In this document: piece after piece, positions 30,308-39,806 of the stretch
Layout of the letters: each line of letters opens with the position of its first letter
Position numbering within the stretch: the first letter of the stretch is position 1
Source of the DNA: Deltaproteobacteria bacterium
Lineage (GTDB): Bacteria; Desulfobacterota; Syntrophia; Syntrophales; JACQWR01
Direction of reading: 5' to 3'
Length of the DNA: 64,000 bases
NCBI GenBank assembly: GCA_016209105.1
Contig: JACQWR010000016.1
Coordinates: forward strand, 1 to 64,000
Translations under genes and position numbers: made by a program
The notes under the pieces: generated by a model
Told to the model about the DNA's origin: nothing
The model's database searches: none
The model's input: only the letters and a program-made list of their open reading frames with translations

Positions 30308-32674
30308 TTATGTTAATTTCCCCAGTCCCCGGAGTATCTTCTCCGGCGTAAACGGCGTGCTCACGAGCCTCACCCCCACGGCGTCGTAGATCGCGTTGGC
30401 AATGGCGCCCAGGATGGCGGAAACATACCCTTCCCCCACCTCCTTGGTGCGGTACGGGGCATCTTTCTTGTACGCTTCCGTGATGACATCGATATACTCG
30501 GAGATGGCCGTATTGTGCGCGGTGGGCATCCGGTAATCAAGCCAACTCGGGTTCAATGTCCGGCCGTCCTTCATCAGGAGCTCCTCCATGAAGGCGTGTC
30601 CCAGGGCCATGGAGACCTGGCCGTCAATCTGGCCTTCGACCAGCAGGGGATTGATGGGAAAGCCGCAGTCGTGCGCCGTTACCGCCCTGATCAGACGGGC
30701 GTGACCGGTTTGGATATCCACTTCCACTTCCGCAACCTGAACGTCGAAGGCGTAATTCTCGCTCCAGCGTCCCTTCGTGCTGGCCAAACTGGGATGCGTG
30801 GGCTCATCGCGCATGGTGCGCCAGTGGCCCTCACCGATAATCGAGTCGCCGCGGCGCTTGCGGATGCTGGCCTCCACAATCTGCCGGTACGACAGCCTCT
30901 TTTCCGGCGAACGGACCATATACACGCTTTTTTGGGCCATATCCAGTTCTTCTACCGGGACACCCAGTTCCTCAGCAGCAAGATGCATCAGCTTCCTGCG
31001 GACCTGGGTCGCCGCCACGCGGGCGGCATTCCCTGAAACATAGGCACTGCCGCTGATCCATGCCCCGATGTCCACGGGGGTCGTTTCCGTATCCGCGGCA
31101 ATAACCTGAATTTCGTCCACGGGTATCTTCAGTTCCTCGGCCACGATCTGGGACAGGATGGTCTCCGCCCCCTGGCCGATATCTATGGCGCCGGTCAGCA
31201 AGGTGGCCCCGCCCTCCTCCCCCATCTTTACCACGCAGGAAGAACTGTTGGGATAGATAAGGGATCCGCCGAAATAGGCGCTCACCCCCATGCCGATGCC
31301 CCTGCGGATGGAACCGCTTGGCGTCTGCTCGTTCGTCTGCGGGGGTTGAGAGCGACCACGGCCGTATTTCTCCCCATACTTTTCGCGAAAACGGGTATGC
31401 TCCGCCGCTTTCTCAATGCACTGCGTAAGACCGCAGTTATGCACATTGTCGCCGTTCGGGAGCCTTTCTCCGGATTGGCGAGCGTTCTTGAGCCTGATCT
31501 CCACGGGATCAATTTCCAGCTCTTCGGCAATCATGTCCAACTGCGATTCCACGGCAAACCGCACCTGCGGCGCGCCGTGACCGCGTTGCGGGGTGCGGAT
31601 CGGATTGTTCGTATACACGGCGTACCCCTCGTACTTCAGATTGGGCAGACGGTAGGGCAGCATGACAAAACCCCAGGCCAGAAAGATAACCACCACCCCG
31701 CTGCCGCGGTTGGCGCCGCAATTATTCACGGTCCTGATCTTCTGGGCCATGATGGTGCCGTCTTTTTTCACTCCCGTTTTTATTTCCAGGATCAGGGGCT
31801 GACCGTGACGGTACGCGGTAAATATCTCCTCGCGGGACGCCTCGATCCGGACGGGACGTCCGGCCTTCATGGACAGGAGGGCCGCGCAGAATTCATGGGA
31901 AAAAAGATCTATCTTGCCGCCGAAAGCCCCGCCCACCCAGGCCTTGCTGACCCGCACGGCGGAGTACGGCAGGCCCAGCGTCCGTGCCAGCTTTGCCCGC
32001 TTGATGAAGGGCCCTTGGGACGAGGTCCAGACGCGCAGTTTACCGCCGGGCTCAAAGCTTGCCACCGTCGCCTGCGGTTCCAGATATCCGTGTGTCCGCA
32101 AATGGCTCTCGAAGCGGTCCTGGCGGACGTAATCGGACATCTCGAAAGCCAGTTCCACGTCGCCCCACTGGGTCTCCGTCTTGCCGGCGATATTGGAGAA
32201 GGGTTCCTTCACCAGGGGGTGGGATGGATGGATCTCCGGTGCTTCCGGCTGCATGGCCTCTTCGGGATCGAAGACGGCGGGAAGGGGCTCGTAGTCCACC
32301 CGGATCAGGTCGAGCGCCTCCGCCAGGACATAGGGATCCGTGGCCGCCACTGCCGCCACTTCTTCCCCGACAAAACGCACCCGATCTGTCGCCAGCGGGT
32401 CCTGGTCGGCGGGATAGCGCGGCGTCTCCACGAAGCCGTGCTTCACCCCGGCCGTGTCGGCGGCGGTAATCACGGCCTTTACCCCCGGCAGACGCCTCGC
32501 CTGCGACGTATCAATGTTCAGGATGCGGGCATGGGGATGGGGACTGCGCAGTATGCCGCCCACGAGCATGCCCGGCAGCCGGATGTCCACCGTGTACCGG
32601 GCGCGTCCCGTAACCTTTTCCGGGCCGTCTTTGCGCGGAACAGGCTTGCCTACATAATCCAGGGTATCTTCCAT
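30308..32674 (-). CDS. Molybdopterin-binding subunit, xanthine oxidase family (4-hydroxybenzoyl-CoA reductase alpha-like)
   Basis: 788 aa; 'VGKPVPRKDGPEKVTGRARYTVDIRLPGML', 'GGAFGGKIDLF', 'RGHGAPQVRFAVESQLD', 'IDIGQGAETILSQIVAEEL'. Confidence 0.85.
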   Translation of the reverse strand: MEDTLDYVGKPVPRKDGPEKVTGRARYTVDIRLPGMLVGGILRSPHPHARILNIDTSQARRLPGVKAVITAADTAGVKHGFVETPRYPADQDPLATDRVRFVGEEVAAVAATDPYVLAEALDLIRVDYEPLPAVFDPEEAMQPEAPEIHPSHPLVKEPFSNIAGKTETQWGDVELAFEMSDYVRQDRFESHLRTHGYLEPQATVASFEPGGKLRVWTSSQGPFIKRAKLARTLGLPYSAVRVSKAWVGGAFGGKIDLFSHEFCAALLSMKAGRPVRIEASREEIFTAYRHGQPLILEIKTGVKKDGTIMAQKIRTVNNCGANRGSGVVVIFLAWGFVMLPYRLPNLKYEGYAVYTNNPIRTPQRGHGAPQVRFAVESQLDMIAEELEIDPVEIRLKNARQSGERLPNGDNVHNCGLTQCIEKAAEHTRFREKYGEKYGRGRSQPPQTNEQTPSGSIRRGIGMGVSAYFGGSLIYPNSSSCVVKMGEEGGATLLTGAIDIGQGAETILSQIVAEELKIPVDEIQVIAADTETTPVDIGAWISGSAYVSGNAARVAATQVRRKLMHLAAEELGVPVEELDMAQKSVYMVRSPEKRLSYRQIVEASIRKRRGDSIIGEGHWRTMRDEPTHPSLASTKGRWSENYAFDVQVAEVEVDIQTGHARLIRAVTAHDCGFPINPLLVEGQIDGQVSMALGHAFMEELLMKDGRTLNPSWLDYRMPTAHNTAISEYIDVITEAYKKDAPYRTKEVGEGYVSAILGAIANAIYDAVGVRLVSTPFTPEKILRGLGKLT

Positions 32675-32682
32675 AAACCTGC

Positions 32683-33156
32683 CTATTTCTGATTGAAGCT
32701 CTCCGCAGCCAACTTAACCGCTTCTATAATCTTGTTGTATCCCGTGCAGCGGCAAAGGTTCCCCTCCAGGCCTTTCTTGATTTCCGCCTCGGAAGGCCGG
32801 GGATTTTCCGTGAGCAGGGCCGTGGCCGCGAGCACCATGCCGGGGGTACAGAAACCGCACTGAACGGCGCCGCGATCCTGAAAGGCCTGCTGCACCGGCG
32901 TGAGCCGCCCGTCAACGGAGAGACCCTCGATGGTCGTTACCTCCTGCCCTTGGCATTCCATCGCCAGGACAAGACAGGACAGGACGGGCCGTCCGGCGAG
33001 CAGGACGGTGCAGGAGCCGCACTCGCCCGTGCCGCAGCCCTCCTTCGTGCCCGTGAGCCCCAGCTGCTCCCGCAAGACATCGAGCAACGTGGCCTGCGGC
33101 TCCACCGCCAGTTCGTGCAACTCACCATTGACCGTAAGTTCAATCAGACGTTTCAC
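32683..33156 (-). CDS. (2Fe-2S) subunit, xanthine oxidase family (4-hydroxybenzoyl-CoA reductase gamma-like)
   Basis: 157 aa; 'GTKEGCGTGECGSCTVLLAGRPVLSC' and 'CGFCTPGMVLAATALL...GNLCRCTGYNKIIEAV'. Confidence 0.92.
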   Translation of the reverse strand: MKRLIELTVNGELHELAVEPQATLLDVLREQLGLTGTKEGCGTGECGSCTVLLAGRPVLSCLVLAMECQGQEVTTIEGLSVDGRLTPVQQAFQDRGAVQCGFCTPGMVLAATALLTENPRPSEAEIKKGLEGNLCRCTGYNKIIEAVKLAAESFNQK

Positions 33157-33329
33157 CCTTCACCTCGAAGATGCTCCTACCCCATCCCTCGCATCCGAGC
33201 ATTTTTGAGCAGCCTACAAAAACGACTTTTTCAGCAACATGCTAAACTTATCATTGATTTCCCCTATTTAGGAAACCAGTAAGGTGTCCCCAGATTCCAG
33301 ATTCCGAGATCGTAATTTTCATACATCAA

Positions 33330-33938
33330 TTACTTTTCTTTCTTATCATTTATTTTTTTTAAAGGAGGAAATGTGAAGCTTTTCCCGTCAGGAAATTTTA
33401 AGACACCCGATCCTTTCTTGTAAACAAAACCTATGTTACGATCAGTCTCAAAAACTAATGGGTCACCCTCTAAACTTTCGATAATGAAACCATTGCCATA
33501 GTTTATGCGTCCATGATACTCTTCAGTACATCCATGTACCCCTATCATTCCCGTCCTTTTTACTACCTGGCGGGTTCTTGGATCAATAACAACAACAAAT
33601 TCTATAGAGTATCCTGCTTCCGTTGTATCCACCAATATTTCATTCTTAGATTCCATCTCTTTTGTTTGAATATACTTAACCCTTGTTACTGTTGTTCTCT
33701 GATCACCAAACTTGAATCCGTCTTTTGAATATGAGAAAGGAATAGTATTAACAACTTTATAGTTGGTATTTTTCAATCCTTCAGTCGATACTACAAATTC
33801 ACCAGAAACAACATCAATCAATGTCACATAAGATTCTATAATCTTTGATTCCTTCTTTTCTTCGGCAAATATATTAAAATTGAAGAATCCTCCAAAAAAT
33901 AAAACTAATACCGTCAAGAAGAATATTTTTTTCGCCAT
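33330..33938 (-). CDS. Hypothetical secreted protein
   Basis: 202 aa; N-terminal signal-like 'MAKKIFFLTVLVLFFGGFFNFNIFAEE'. Locally AT-rich relative to flanking genes; no family recognised. Confidence 0.6.
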   Translation of the reverse strand: MAKKIFFLTVLVLFFGGFFNFNIFAEEKKESKIIESYVTLIDVVSGEFVVSTEGLKNTNYKVVNTIPFSYSKDGFKFGDQRTTVTRVKYIQTKEMESKNEILVDTTEAGYSIEFVVVIDPRTRQVVKRTGMIGVHGCTEEYHGRINYGNGFIIESLEGDPLVFETDRNIGFVYKKGSGVLKFPDGKSFTFPPLKKINDKKEK

Positions 33939-34155
33939 ATATTATTGAATTCTCCTTTCTTATTTAAGAATATTTTCCATTTTCTTCCCTAATCACTTTC
34001 TCCATGCTCTATTGAGGGAACAAAAAAGCCTTCATCAAATAGAATGTCCTTGAACGGTGTTTCTTCCGCTTTCAATTGTTTTGAAACACTCCCGGGAAAT
34101 TCAGAGACACCTTGCTGGTCTTTAAAATACCTCCTACGGTGTTTCGTAATTTCTA

Positions 34156-35154
34156 TCAGCTACGTACCCGCTTGGCTACGGCTTCCAGTGCGCGCCGGAT
34201 CTGGACTTCCAGGCATTCCCGCAGGTAGGGAGCGGAGAAACCGTGGTGCGGTAAAGGCGAAATTTCCCCCGCTGCGATCCTGGCCGACTCCCCGAACAAT
34301 TCCGGGGACAGGCGTTTCCCCTGCAGGGCCTCTTCGGCTTTCCGGGCGCGCCGCGGCGCCGGAGAAACGGCTCCGACCGTAATCACGGCTGCGGAACAAG
34401 TAGCCCCGTCGCTTTCCATCCGCAGGGCTACCGCCGCCGTAACCGCCGCAAATTCCACGCCGCCCCGAACGCTGAACTTGGCAAAGGCCTCACCGCCGAT
34501 CCTGGGCCGGGCGGGAATGATCACCTCCGTCACCAGTTCCGTGGGCGAGATCGCGAGCGGCTGCACGGCATCGCCCGTGTAGAATTTTTCCAGAAGGATG
34601 CGGCGGACGCCGCCGGGACCACCGATGCCGATAGATGCTCCCAGGGAAATGAGAGCAGGAACGGTATCGGCGCAAAATACGGCCAGACACTTCTTCCCCC
34701 CGGGGACGAGGTAACAGAGATCGCCCCCGCGTTTGAAACAGGCTTGGGTAAACTGGAAGGTGTGGGACTGGTTGTAATAGAGGCAGCGGGTTTCGAGACA
34801 GATATTCCCGCCGAGGGTTGCCCGCTCGCGGACCTGGACAGAACCTACACCGAGGGCCGCCTCGGCCAGGAGCGGCGCCTTCTCCCGCACGAGGGGGTCG
34901 CGGGCCAGTCCGGCAAGGGACGTCATGGCACCCAGGCGCAGATTCCCGTCCCCGTTCACCTCCGGCGATTTTACGGACAAGCCCTTCATATCCAGTATTA
35001 CCCGTGGCCGGAGCAGGCCGTACTTCATGCGCGGGAAAAGGTCGGTCCCGCCTGCCACCAGCCGGGCATCACCGCCGTAACGGCCGAGGAGCCGTCCGGC
35101 CTCTTCCGCGGAAGTCAGCCGCTCATAATCAAACTTGGGAAGGTGCATGCTCAT
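34156..35154 (-). CDS. FAD-binding subunit, xanthine oxidase family (4-hydroxybenzoyl-CoA reductase beta-like)
   Basis: 332 aa; 'RLVAGGTDLFPRMKYG', 'RERATLGGNICLETRCLYYNQSHTFQFTQACFKRGGDLCYLVPGGKKCLAVFCADTVPALISLGA', including a Cys-rich loop like the HcrB [4Fe-4S] loop. Confidence 0.85.
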   Translation of the reverse strand: MSMHLPKFDYERLTSAEEAGRLLGRYGGDARLVAGGTDLFPRMKYGLLRPRVILDMKGLSVKSPEVNGDGNLRLGAMTSLAGLARDPLVREKAPLLAEAALGVGSVQVRERATLGGNICLETRCLYYNQSHTFQFTQACFKRGGDLCYLVPGGKKCLAVFCADTVPALISLGASIGIGGPGGVRRILLEKFYTGDAVQPLAISPTELVTEVIIPARPRIGGEAFAKFSVRGGVEFAAVTAAVALRMESDGATCSAAVITVGAVSPAPRRARKAEEALQGKRLSPELFGESARIAAGEISPLPHHGFSAPYLRECLEVQIRRALEAVAKRVRS

Positions 35155-35443
35155 TCCTCATAACTATTTCACACAACCGTCTGCAAATGAACCTCGCCCC
35201 ACCGCGGGCGGCTTTCGATATGTGGGGCAAAGGAAAGATATCTTTCCTGTTTCTTATCTCCATGTGTCCGATTTTGTCAACAGACATTTCTGCGCGGTTT
35301 CCGGACGCGCTGAAAATAAAATCCCGTGCCGGGAAGCCCGCCCTCAAGGGCGGGGAGCTTCACGTTATAAAGTGATTGCAATTTTGCCACCGATTGCATA
35401 TTAAACAGCAAGTATGCCAAGAGACGGAAAGGAGGAATACCAG

Positions 35444-36916
35444 ATGGCAAAATCTTCAAAGAACAAGATCAAACACCATGTACCGTACGGAGACCTGCGG
35501 GAGTGGATCAAGGAAGCGGACAAGCTCAAAGAACTGCGCAGGGTGGACGGCGCCACGTGGCAGGAAGACATCGGCCTGGCCACCGAGCTCCTGCAGCACG
35601 ACGAAAAGGCGCCCACCGCGCTTTTCGACAAGATTCCGGGGGTGCCCAAAGGCCACCGGGTGCTGGTGAATTTTTTCGGCGGCAAGCGTATGAACATGAC
35701 GCTCGGTTTTCCCATAAACTTAAGCAAGTTTGAACTCAGTCGCTCCTTCCTGGAGCGGTACCGCGAGTGCGCGGACAAACCGATTCCCCACCAGGTCGTA
35801 GACAAAGGCCCCGTGCTGCAGAACATTATGATGGGAAACGACGTGGACGCCACGAAATTCCCCACCCCGCGCTGGCATGAGGCCGACGGCGGGCGCTACA
35901 TCGGCACCGGTTCCTTCAACGTTACCCGCGATCCTGATGAAGGCTGGGTCAACGCGGGGACTTACCGCGTCATGCTACACGATAAAAAGAGCGTCGGCTT
36001 TTACATCTCCCCGGGCAAGCACGGACGCGTCCACCGCGACAAGTACATGGCGATGGGGAAACCCATGCCGGTCTGCATCGTCATCGGCGGCGATCCCCTG
36101 CTGTTCCTCATGACCAGCACGGAGATACCTTACGGACTCTGCGAATACGACATCGCCGGGGCGCTCCGCGGCAAGCCCATGCAGGTCGTGAAGGGCAAGG
36201 TCACCGGGCTTCCCTTCCCCGCCAATGCGGAGATCGTGCTCGAAGGATTCGTGGAGCCGGGAAACATGAAGCCCGAGGGACCCTTCGGCGAATGGACCGG
36301 CTACTACGGCAGCGACGTGCGGGACGAACCGGTGCTGGACATCAAGGCCATTTACCACCGGGACGATCCCATCATCCTCGGCTGTCCTCCCCAGCGTCCG
36401 CCGGAAGAACAGTCGCGCTACCGCGCGGTGATGCGCTCGGCGCTTTTGTGGGATCAGGTAACCGATGCCGGCGTGCCTGATATTCAGGCCGTCTGGACGC
36501 ACGAGTGCGGCGGCTCGCGCATGTTCACCGCCATCTCCATCAAACAGCGCTACGGCGGCCATGCCAAGCAGGCCGGGCTTATCGCCTCGCAGTGCCGCGT
36601 GGGCGCTTATGCCGGGAAATTCGTGGTGGTCGTGGACGATGATATTGACGTCACCAATCTTGACGACGTCATGTGGGCGGTTTCCACGCGCTGCGACCCG
36701 GAGCGGTCCATTGACATCGTGCGGAATTCCTGGAGCACGCCGCTCGATCCCTCCGTAACCCCGCAGCAACGCGAGGACCGGGATTTCACGAACTCGCGCG
36801 CCATTATTGACGCCTGCCGTCCCTTCCACTGGCGCGACAAGTTCCCCCGGGTAAACATGCCAACCCCGGATGTTGCGAAAAAGGCACTGAAGAAATTCGG
36901 CTACCTGTTGAAGTAA
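35444..36916 (+). CDS. UbiD-family decarboxylase/carboxylase
   Basis: ~490 aa; 'GPFGEWTGYYG', 'DIFNVTRDPDEGWVNAGTYR'-type core, C-terminal 'WRDKFPRVN'. AAGGAGG upstream of ATG at 35444. Confidence 0.88.
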   Translation: MAKSSKNKIKHHVPYGDLREWIKEADKLKELRRVDGATWQEDIGLATELLQHDEKAPTALFDKIPGVPKGHRVLVNFFGGKRMNMTLGFPINLSKFELSRSFLERYRECADKPIPHQVVDKGPVLQNIMMGNDVDATKFPTPRWHEADGGRYIGTGSFNVTRDPDEGWVNAGTYRVMLHDKKSVGFYISPGKHGRVHRDKYMAMGKPMPVCIVIGGDPLLFLMTSTEIPYGLCEYDIAGALRGKPMQVVKGKVTGLPFPANAEIVLEGFVEPGNMKPEGPFGEWTGYYGSDVRDEPVLDIKAIYHRDDPIILGCPPQRPPEEQSRYRAVMRSALLWDQVTDAGVPDIQAVWTHECGGSRMFTAISIKQRYGGHAKQAGLIASQCRVGAYAGKFVVVVDDDIDVTNLDDVMWAVSTRCDPERSIDIVRNSWSTPLDPSVTPQQREDRDFTNSRAIIDACRPFHWRDKFPRVNMPTPDVAKKALKKFGYLLK

Positions 36917-36942
36917 CAGATGAAGCAGGAAGAAAATTATAA

Positions 36943-36982
36943 AGCCCCGGACAGGCCTTGCATCCCTCCGGGGCTGTTTTTT
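36943..36982 (+). terminator. Rho-independent terminator downstream of the UbiD-family gene
   Basis: AGCCCCGGA-caggccttgcatccc-TCCGGGGCT-GTTTTTT. Confidence 0.85.
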
Positions 36983-37170
36983 GTCCCCTTCAGCATCAGC
37001 GCGATGCCACCGGATTACCGATTGGATACGGTCATTTCTCTTGACTCCCCTCCCCTTTTTTCTTACACTCACCGGAAAGAAACGCGAGCCTGCCCTTTTA
37101 AAAAAAGCGGCAAACGGCGTGCGAAAGACCGGGTTCCCGTAACGTAATCAACCTTTGCAAGGTCAGCGCA

Positions 37171-37650
37171 ATGATCCCAACCGACGTGCCAAAGGTCACC
37201 ATGATCTTGGAAACGATGGAACAGCACGAATCAATCCTCGCTGATTTCTATGCGGCCTGCGCCGAAACCTGGAGTGAGGAAGGTTCGTTCTGGCTTGAAC
37301 TTGCTGAGGCGGAAAAAACGCACCGGGAGAATATACGACGCATGATTGCAATACTGCAGAAAAAGTTTCCCTATTTCAGCCTCGGACGCCCTTTCAATTT
37401 GGTCGCGCTCAACACCGCCATTGCCGGCATCAAAGAGAATATCCGCCGCTTAAAGGCCGGAGAACTCAATCAGGCAAAGGCGCTCTTTCTTGCCCGCGAC
37501 ATCGAACAATCGCTCCTGGAATCAAAGTATGCGGAAATAGTCACGACCAACGACCTGGAATATCAAACGCTGCTGAGCGATATTTTGACCCAGACCGGGA
37601 TGCATAAAAATATGATTCAGGGAAAGATTGCCAACGGGGGATCCGCATAA
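37171..37650 (+). CDS. Ferritin-like/rubrerythrin-like small protein
   Basis: 159 aa all-helical; 'EQHESILADFYAACAETW...LAEAEKTHRENI' and later 'RDIEQSLLESKYAEI', resembling four-helix diiron ligand spacing. Confidence 0.55.
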   Translation: MIPTDVPKVTMILETMEQHESILADFYAACAETWSEEGSFWLELAEAEKTHRENIRRMIAILQKKFPYFSLGRPFNLVALNTAIAGIKENIRRLKAGELNQAKALFLARDIEQSLLESKYAEIVTTNDLEYQTLLSDILTQTGMHKNMIQGKIANGGSA

Positions 37651-37656
37651 CCGAAT

Positions 37657-38466
37657 TCAGAGAACGCCGTCAATCCCCACACCATCCAGTGATTCCAGCT
37701 TTTTAATCAGAAAATCAATATCCCGCTTCTGGGTAAAAACACTCCCGTGCTGCGGCGCCAGGATCTGGACATCAAGGGCCTTGATAATCCCCATGGCAAA
37801 GGCCAGCGCTTTGCCACACGGCATGATCGTGCGGTGAAACGACTCGATATCCGACAGCGGACAATACTTTCGGTTGTTGACACAGTGTTCATAATCGGTG
37901 CAAGCCGGGCATTCACCGGCAAACTGCACGAAGAGTTCCCATTCCCGGGAGAAGCTGCCGAAGAGATCGCTGCTGAACAGCGTCTTGGTTTTCGGATCAT
38001 AGGTGACGAAACTGCCGGAACTATGGACAAAGGGCGTTTTGTAAAATTGCAGCGTCCTGCCGTTTACGGTCAAGGTATACTCTGCGGCGGAAATGGACTT
38101 CAATAAATGGTGCCTGTGCTTGCCGATATAGTAATTGATAAATATATGATTCATCGGATCGGAGACAATCGAAAGCTCCCGGTTGGCGCACAGATCAATC
38201 ATGTTGGGCATGGATCCGCACAGATCCGGGTCGGGATGCTGATAAATCAAAGCGACAATCTGTTCCGGCCTGATCCCCGTCTGCAGAATTTTCATCATAA
38301 CCACGGCAAAGTCGGGCCGACTTCCTCCATCAATCAGCACCGCCTCGTCGCCCTCGATAATGAGATAGGGGTTGCAGTGGAAGTTCGAGTCCTCTTCATA
38401 AAAGCCGACCCAGTAAATGCCGTCGGCAATCGCAATCGGTCTGTCGTACTGTCGGGCGTCGTTCAT
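37657..38466 (-). CDS. ODP-type (flavodiiron-like) metallo-beta-lactamase fold protein lacking a flavodoxin domain
   Basis: 269 aa; 'NPYLIIEGDEAVLIDGGSRPDFAVVMMKIL', 'IYQHPDPDLCGSMPNM', 'PFVHSSGSFVTYDPKTKTLFSSDLFGSF', 'ILAPQHGSVF'. Confidence 0.8.
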   Translation of the reverse strand: MNDARQYDRPIAIADGIYWVGFYEEDSNFHCNPYLIIEGDEAVLIDGGSRPDFAVVMMKILQTGIRPEQIVALIYQHPDPDLCGSMPNMIDLCANRELSIVSDPMNHIFINYYIGKHRHHLLKSISAAEYTLTVNGRTLQFYKTPFVHSSGSFVTYDPKTKTLFSSDLFGSFSREWELFVQFAGECPACTDYEHCVNNRKYCPLSDIESFHRTIMPCGKALAFAMGIIKALDVQILAPQHGSVFTQKRDIDFLIKKLESLDGVGIDGVL

Positions 38467-39263
38467 CCCTCCACCTCCCGTTCCCCCAGGACAAAATAGG
38501 CCTTCATGTTTCCCTTGTGTTTCAGGGCGATCTCTCCCCGCGCTTCAAAGAGAAAGGAATCTTTCGTCATAAGATAGGTCTCGTGGGATACATTGAGCCT
38601 CCCCTTCCGTCCGGAGGATTCAAACCGCGAAGCAATGTTGACGTTATCGCCGAAAACGTCAAATTGCATACGCTCCTTTCCCACCACGCCCGCCATGACC
38701 TTGCCGGTATGAATGCCTATGCGCATTTCCAGGTTTTGATCGTTTTCCCGATTAAAAGACTCTATATGCCGTAATAAGGCCAGCCCCGTTCTGACGGCCT
38801 TAACTGCGTGGTCCTCGCCGGGAAGCGGCGCGCCGAAAACCGCCATGTACGCATCGCCGATTGTCTTGATTTTTGTCCCCCCGCGACTTCCCACAACATC
38901 ATCAAATCCGCTGAAAAGCCTGTCCAGGAGTCCGATTAGCACGTCGCCGGGAATTTTTTCCGCAAGAGAAGTAAAACCGGCTATGTCCGAAAACATGATC
39001 GTGCAAACATACGATCGAGGAACAAATCTGCCCTCATACTTGATGGTGTCGGCCACCTCTGCCGGCAGGGTGTTTTTTAAGAGCGCATCAACGCGTTTCT
39101 CCAGCGTGACGTATTTATCAACGAGTTCCCCTAAAAGACTTTTTTGAATATGATCATCTTCAATAACCGCAAGGGCGTCAAGGTAATCAAGCACCAGGGC
39201 ATCGAGGTCCCGCGCTTCCCCATGACCTTTTTTGAAAAATTCCACCAGGGCTTCGGTTTTCAT
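38463..39263 (-). CDS. Class III adenylate/guanylate cyclase domain protein
   Basis: 266 aa; 'CTIMFSDIAGFTSLAEKIPGDVL', 'GGTKIKTIGDAYMAVFGAP', 'MRIGIHTGKVMAGVVGKERMQFDVFGDNVNIASRFES'. Confidence 0.92.
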   Translation of the reverse strand: MKTEALVEFFKKGHGEARDLDALVLDYLDALAVIEDDHIQKSLLGELVDKYVTLEKRVDALLKNTLPAEVADTIKYEGRFVPRSYVCTIMFSDIAGFTSLAEKIPGDVLIGLLDRLFSGFDDVVGSRGGTKIKTIGDAYMAVFGAPLPGEDHAVKAVRTGLALLRHIESFNRENDQNLEMRIGIHTGKVMAGVVGKERMQFDVFGDNVNIASRFESSGRKGRLNVSHETYLMTKDSFLFEARGEIALKHKGNMKAYFVLGEREVEG

Positions 39264-39536
39264 CGGCCGGTTCCTCGTCTCTGTTTTACCGGTGCTGCAA
39301 CTGACAAACTGCTATATTCCTCAGAATTGCCCTGCTTCAAAAAACATAGAGGAAGGGAACTCACAAGTCAACAGGATTCTTCTCTCCAGGTCAGCGGATA
39401 TCTCCCGTTCGCAGGAGAAGATATTTATTTCCTTCTCAGCACCACCAGCTCATAGTTCCAACGTTCGAATATTTACTCTTTATTTTATCAAAATTAGGTG
39501 ATATACGTTATCTAAACCACCCTGTAAGGAGGGATC

Positions 39537-39806
39537 ATGCCGATCATCAAACCCATATCGAGTCTGCGCAATCAAACGCGCAACATCGCTTCGTTGTGCC
39601 ACAAGCAGGATGAACCCGTTTACCTGACGACGAACGGCGAGGGCGATCTCGTCGTCATGAGCATCGATCACTATGAACGGCTCAACGCCCGGGTCGAGCT
39701 CTTCGGGAAGCTCGCCGTTGCGCAGGCTCAGGCAGCGGCAGGAGAAAAGGGATTCACCCATGCTCAGGTAATAAAGAAACTCAGGCAACGCACCCATGGC
39801 AAATAA
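39537..39806 (+). CDS. Phd/YefM-family antitoxin
   Basis: 89 aa; 'MPIIKPISSLRNQTRNIASLCHKQDEPVYLTTNGEGDLVVMSIDHYERL'. Confidence 0.88.
   Translation: MPIIKPISSLRNQTRNIASLCHKQDEPVYLTTNGEGDLVVMSIDHYERLNARVELFGKLAVAQAQAAAGEKGFTHAQVIKKLRQRTHGK

Noticed and set aside
31346-32692. 448 aa plus-strand ORF antisense to the Mo-binding subunit gene
   Set aside because: Shadow ORF; the minus strand carries clear xanthine oxidase family motifs.
35975-37072. 365 aa minus-strand ORF opposite the UbiD-family gene
   Set aside because: Shadow ORF; crosses the terminator and has no family motifs.
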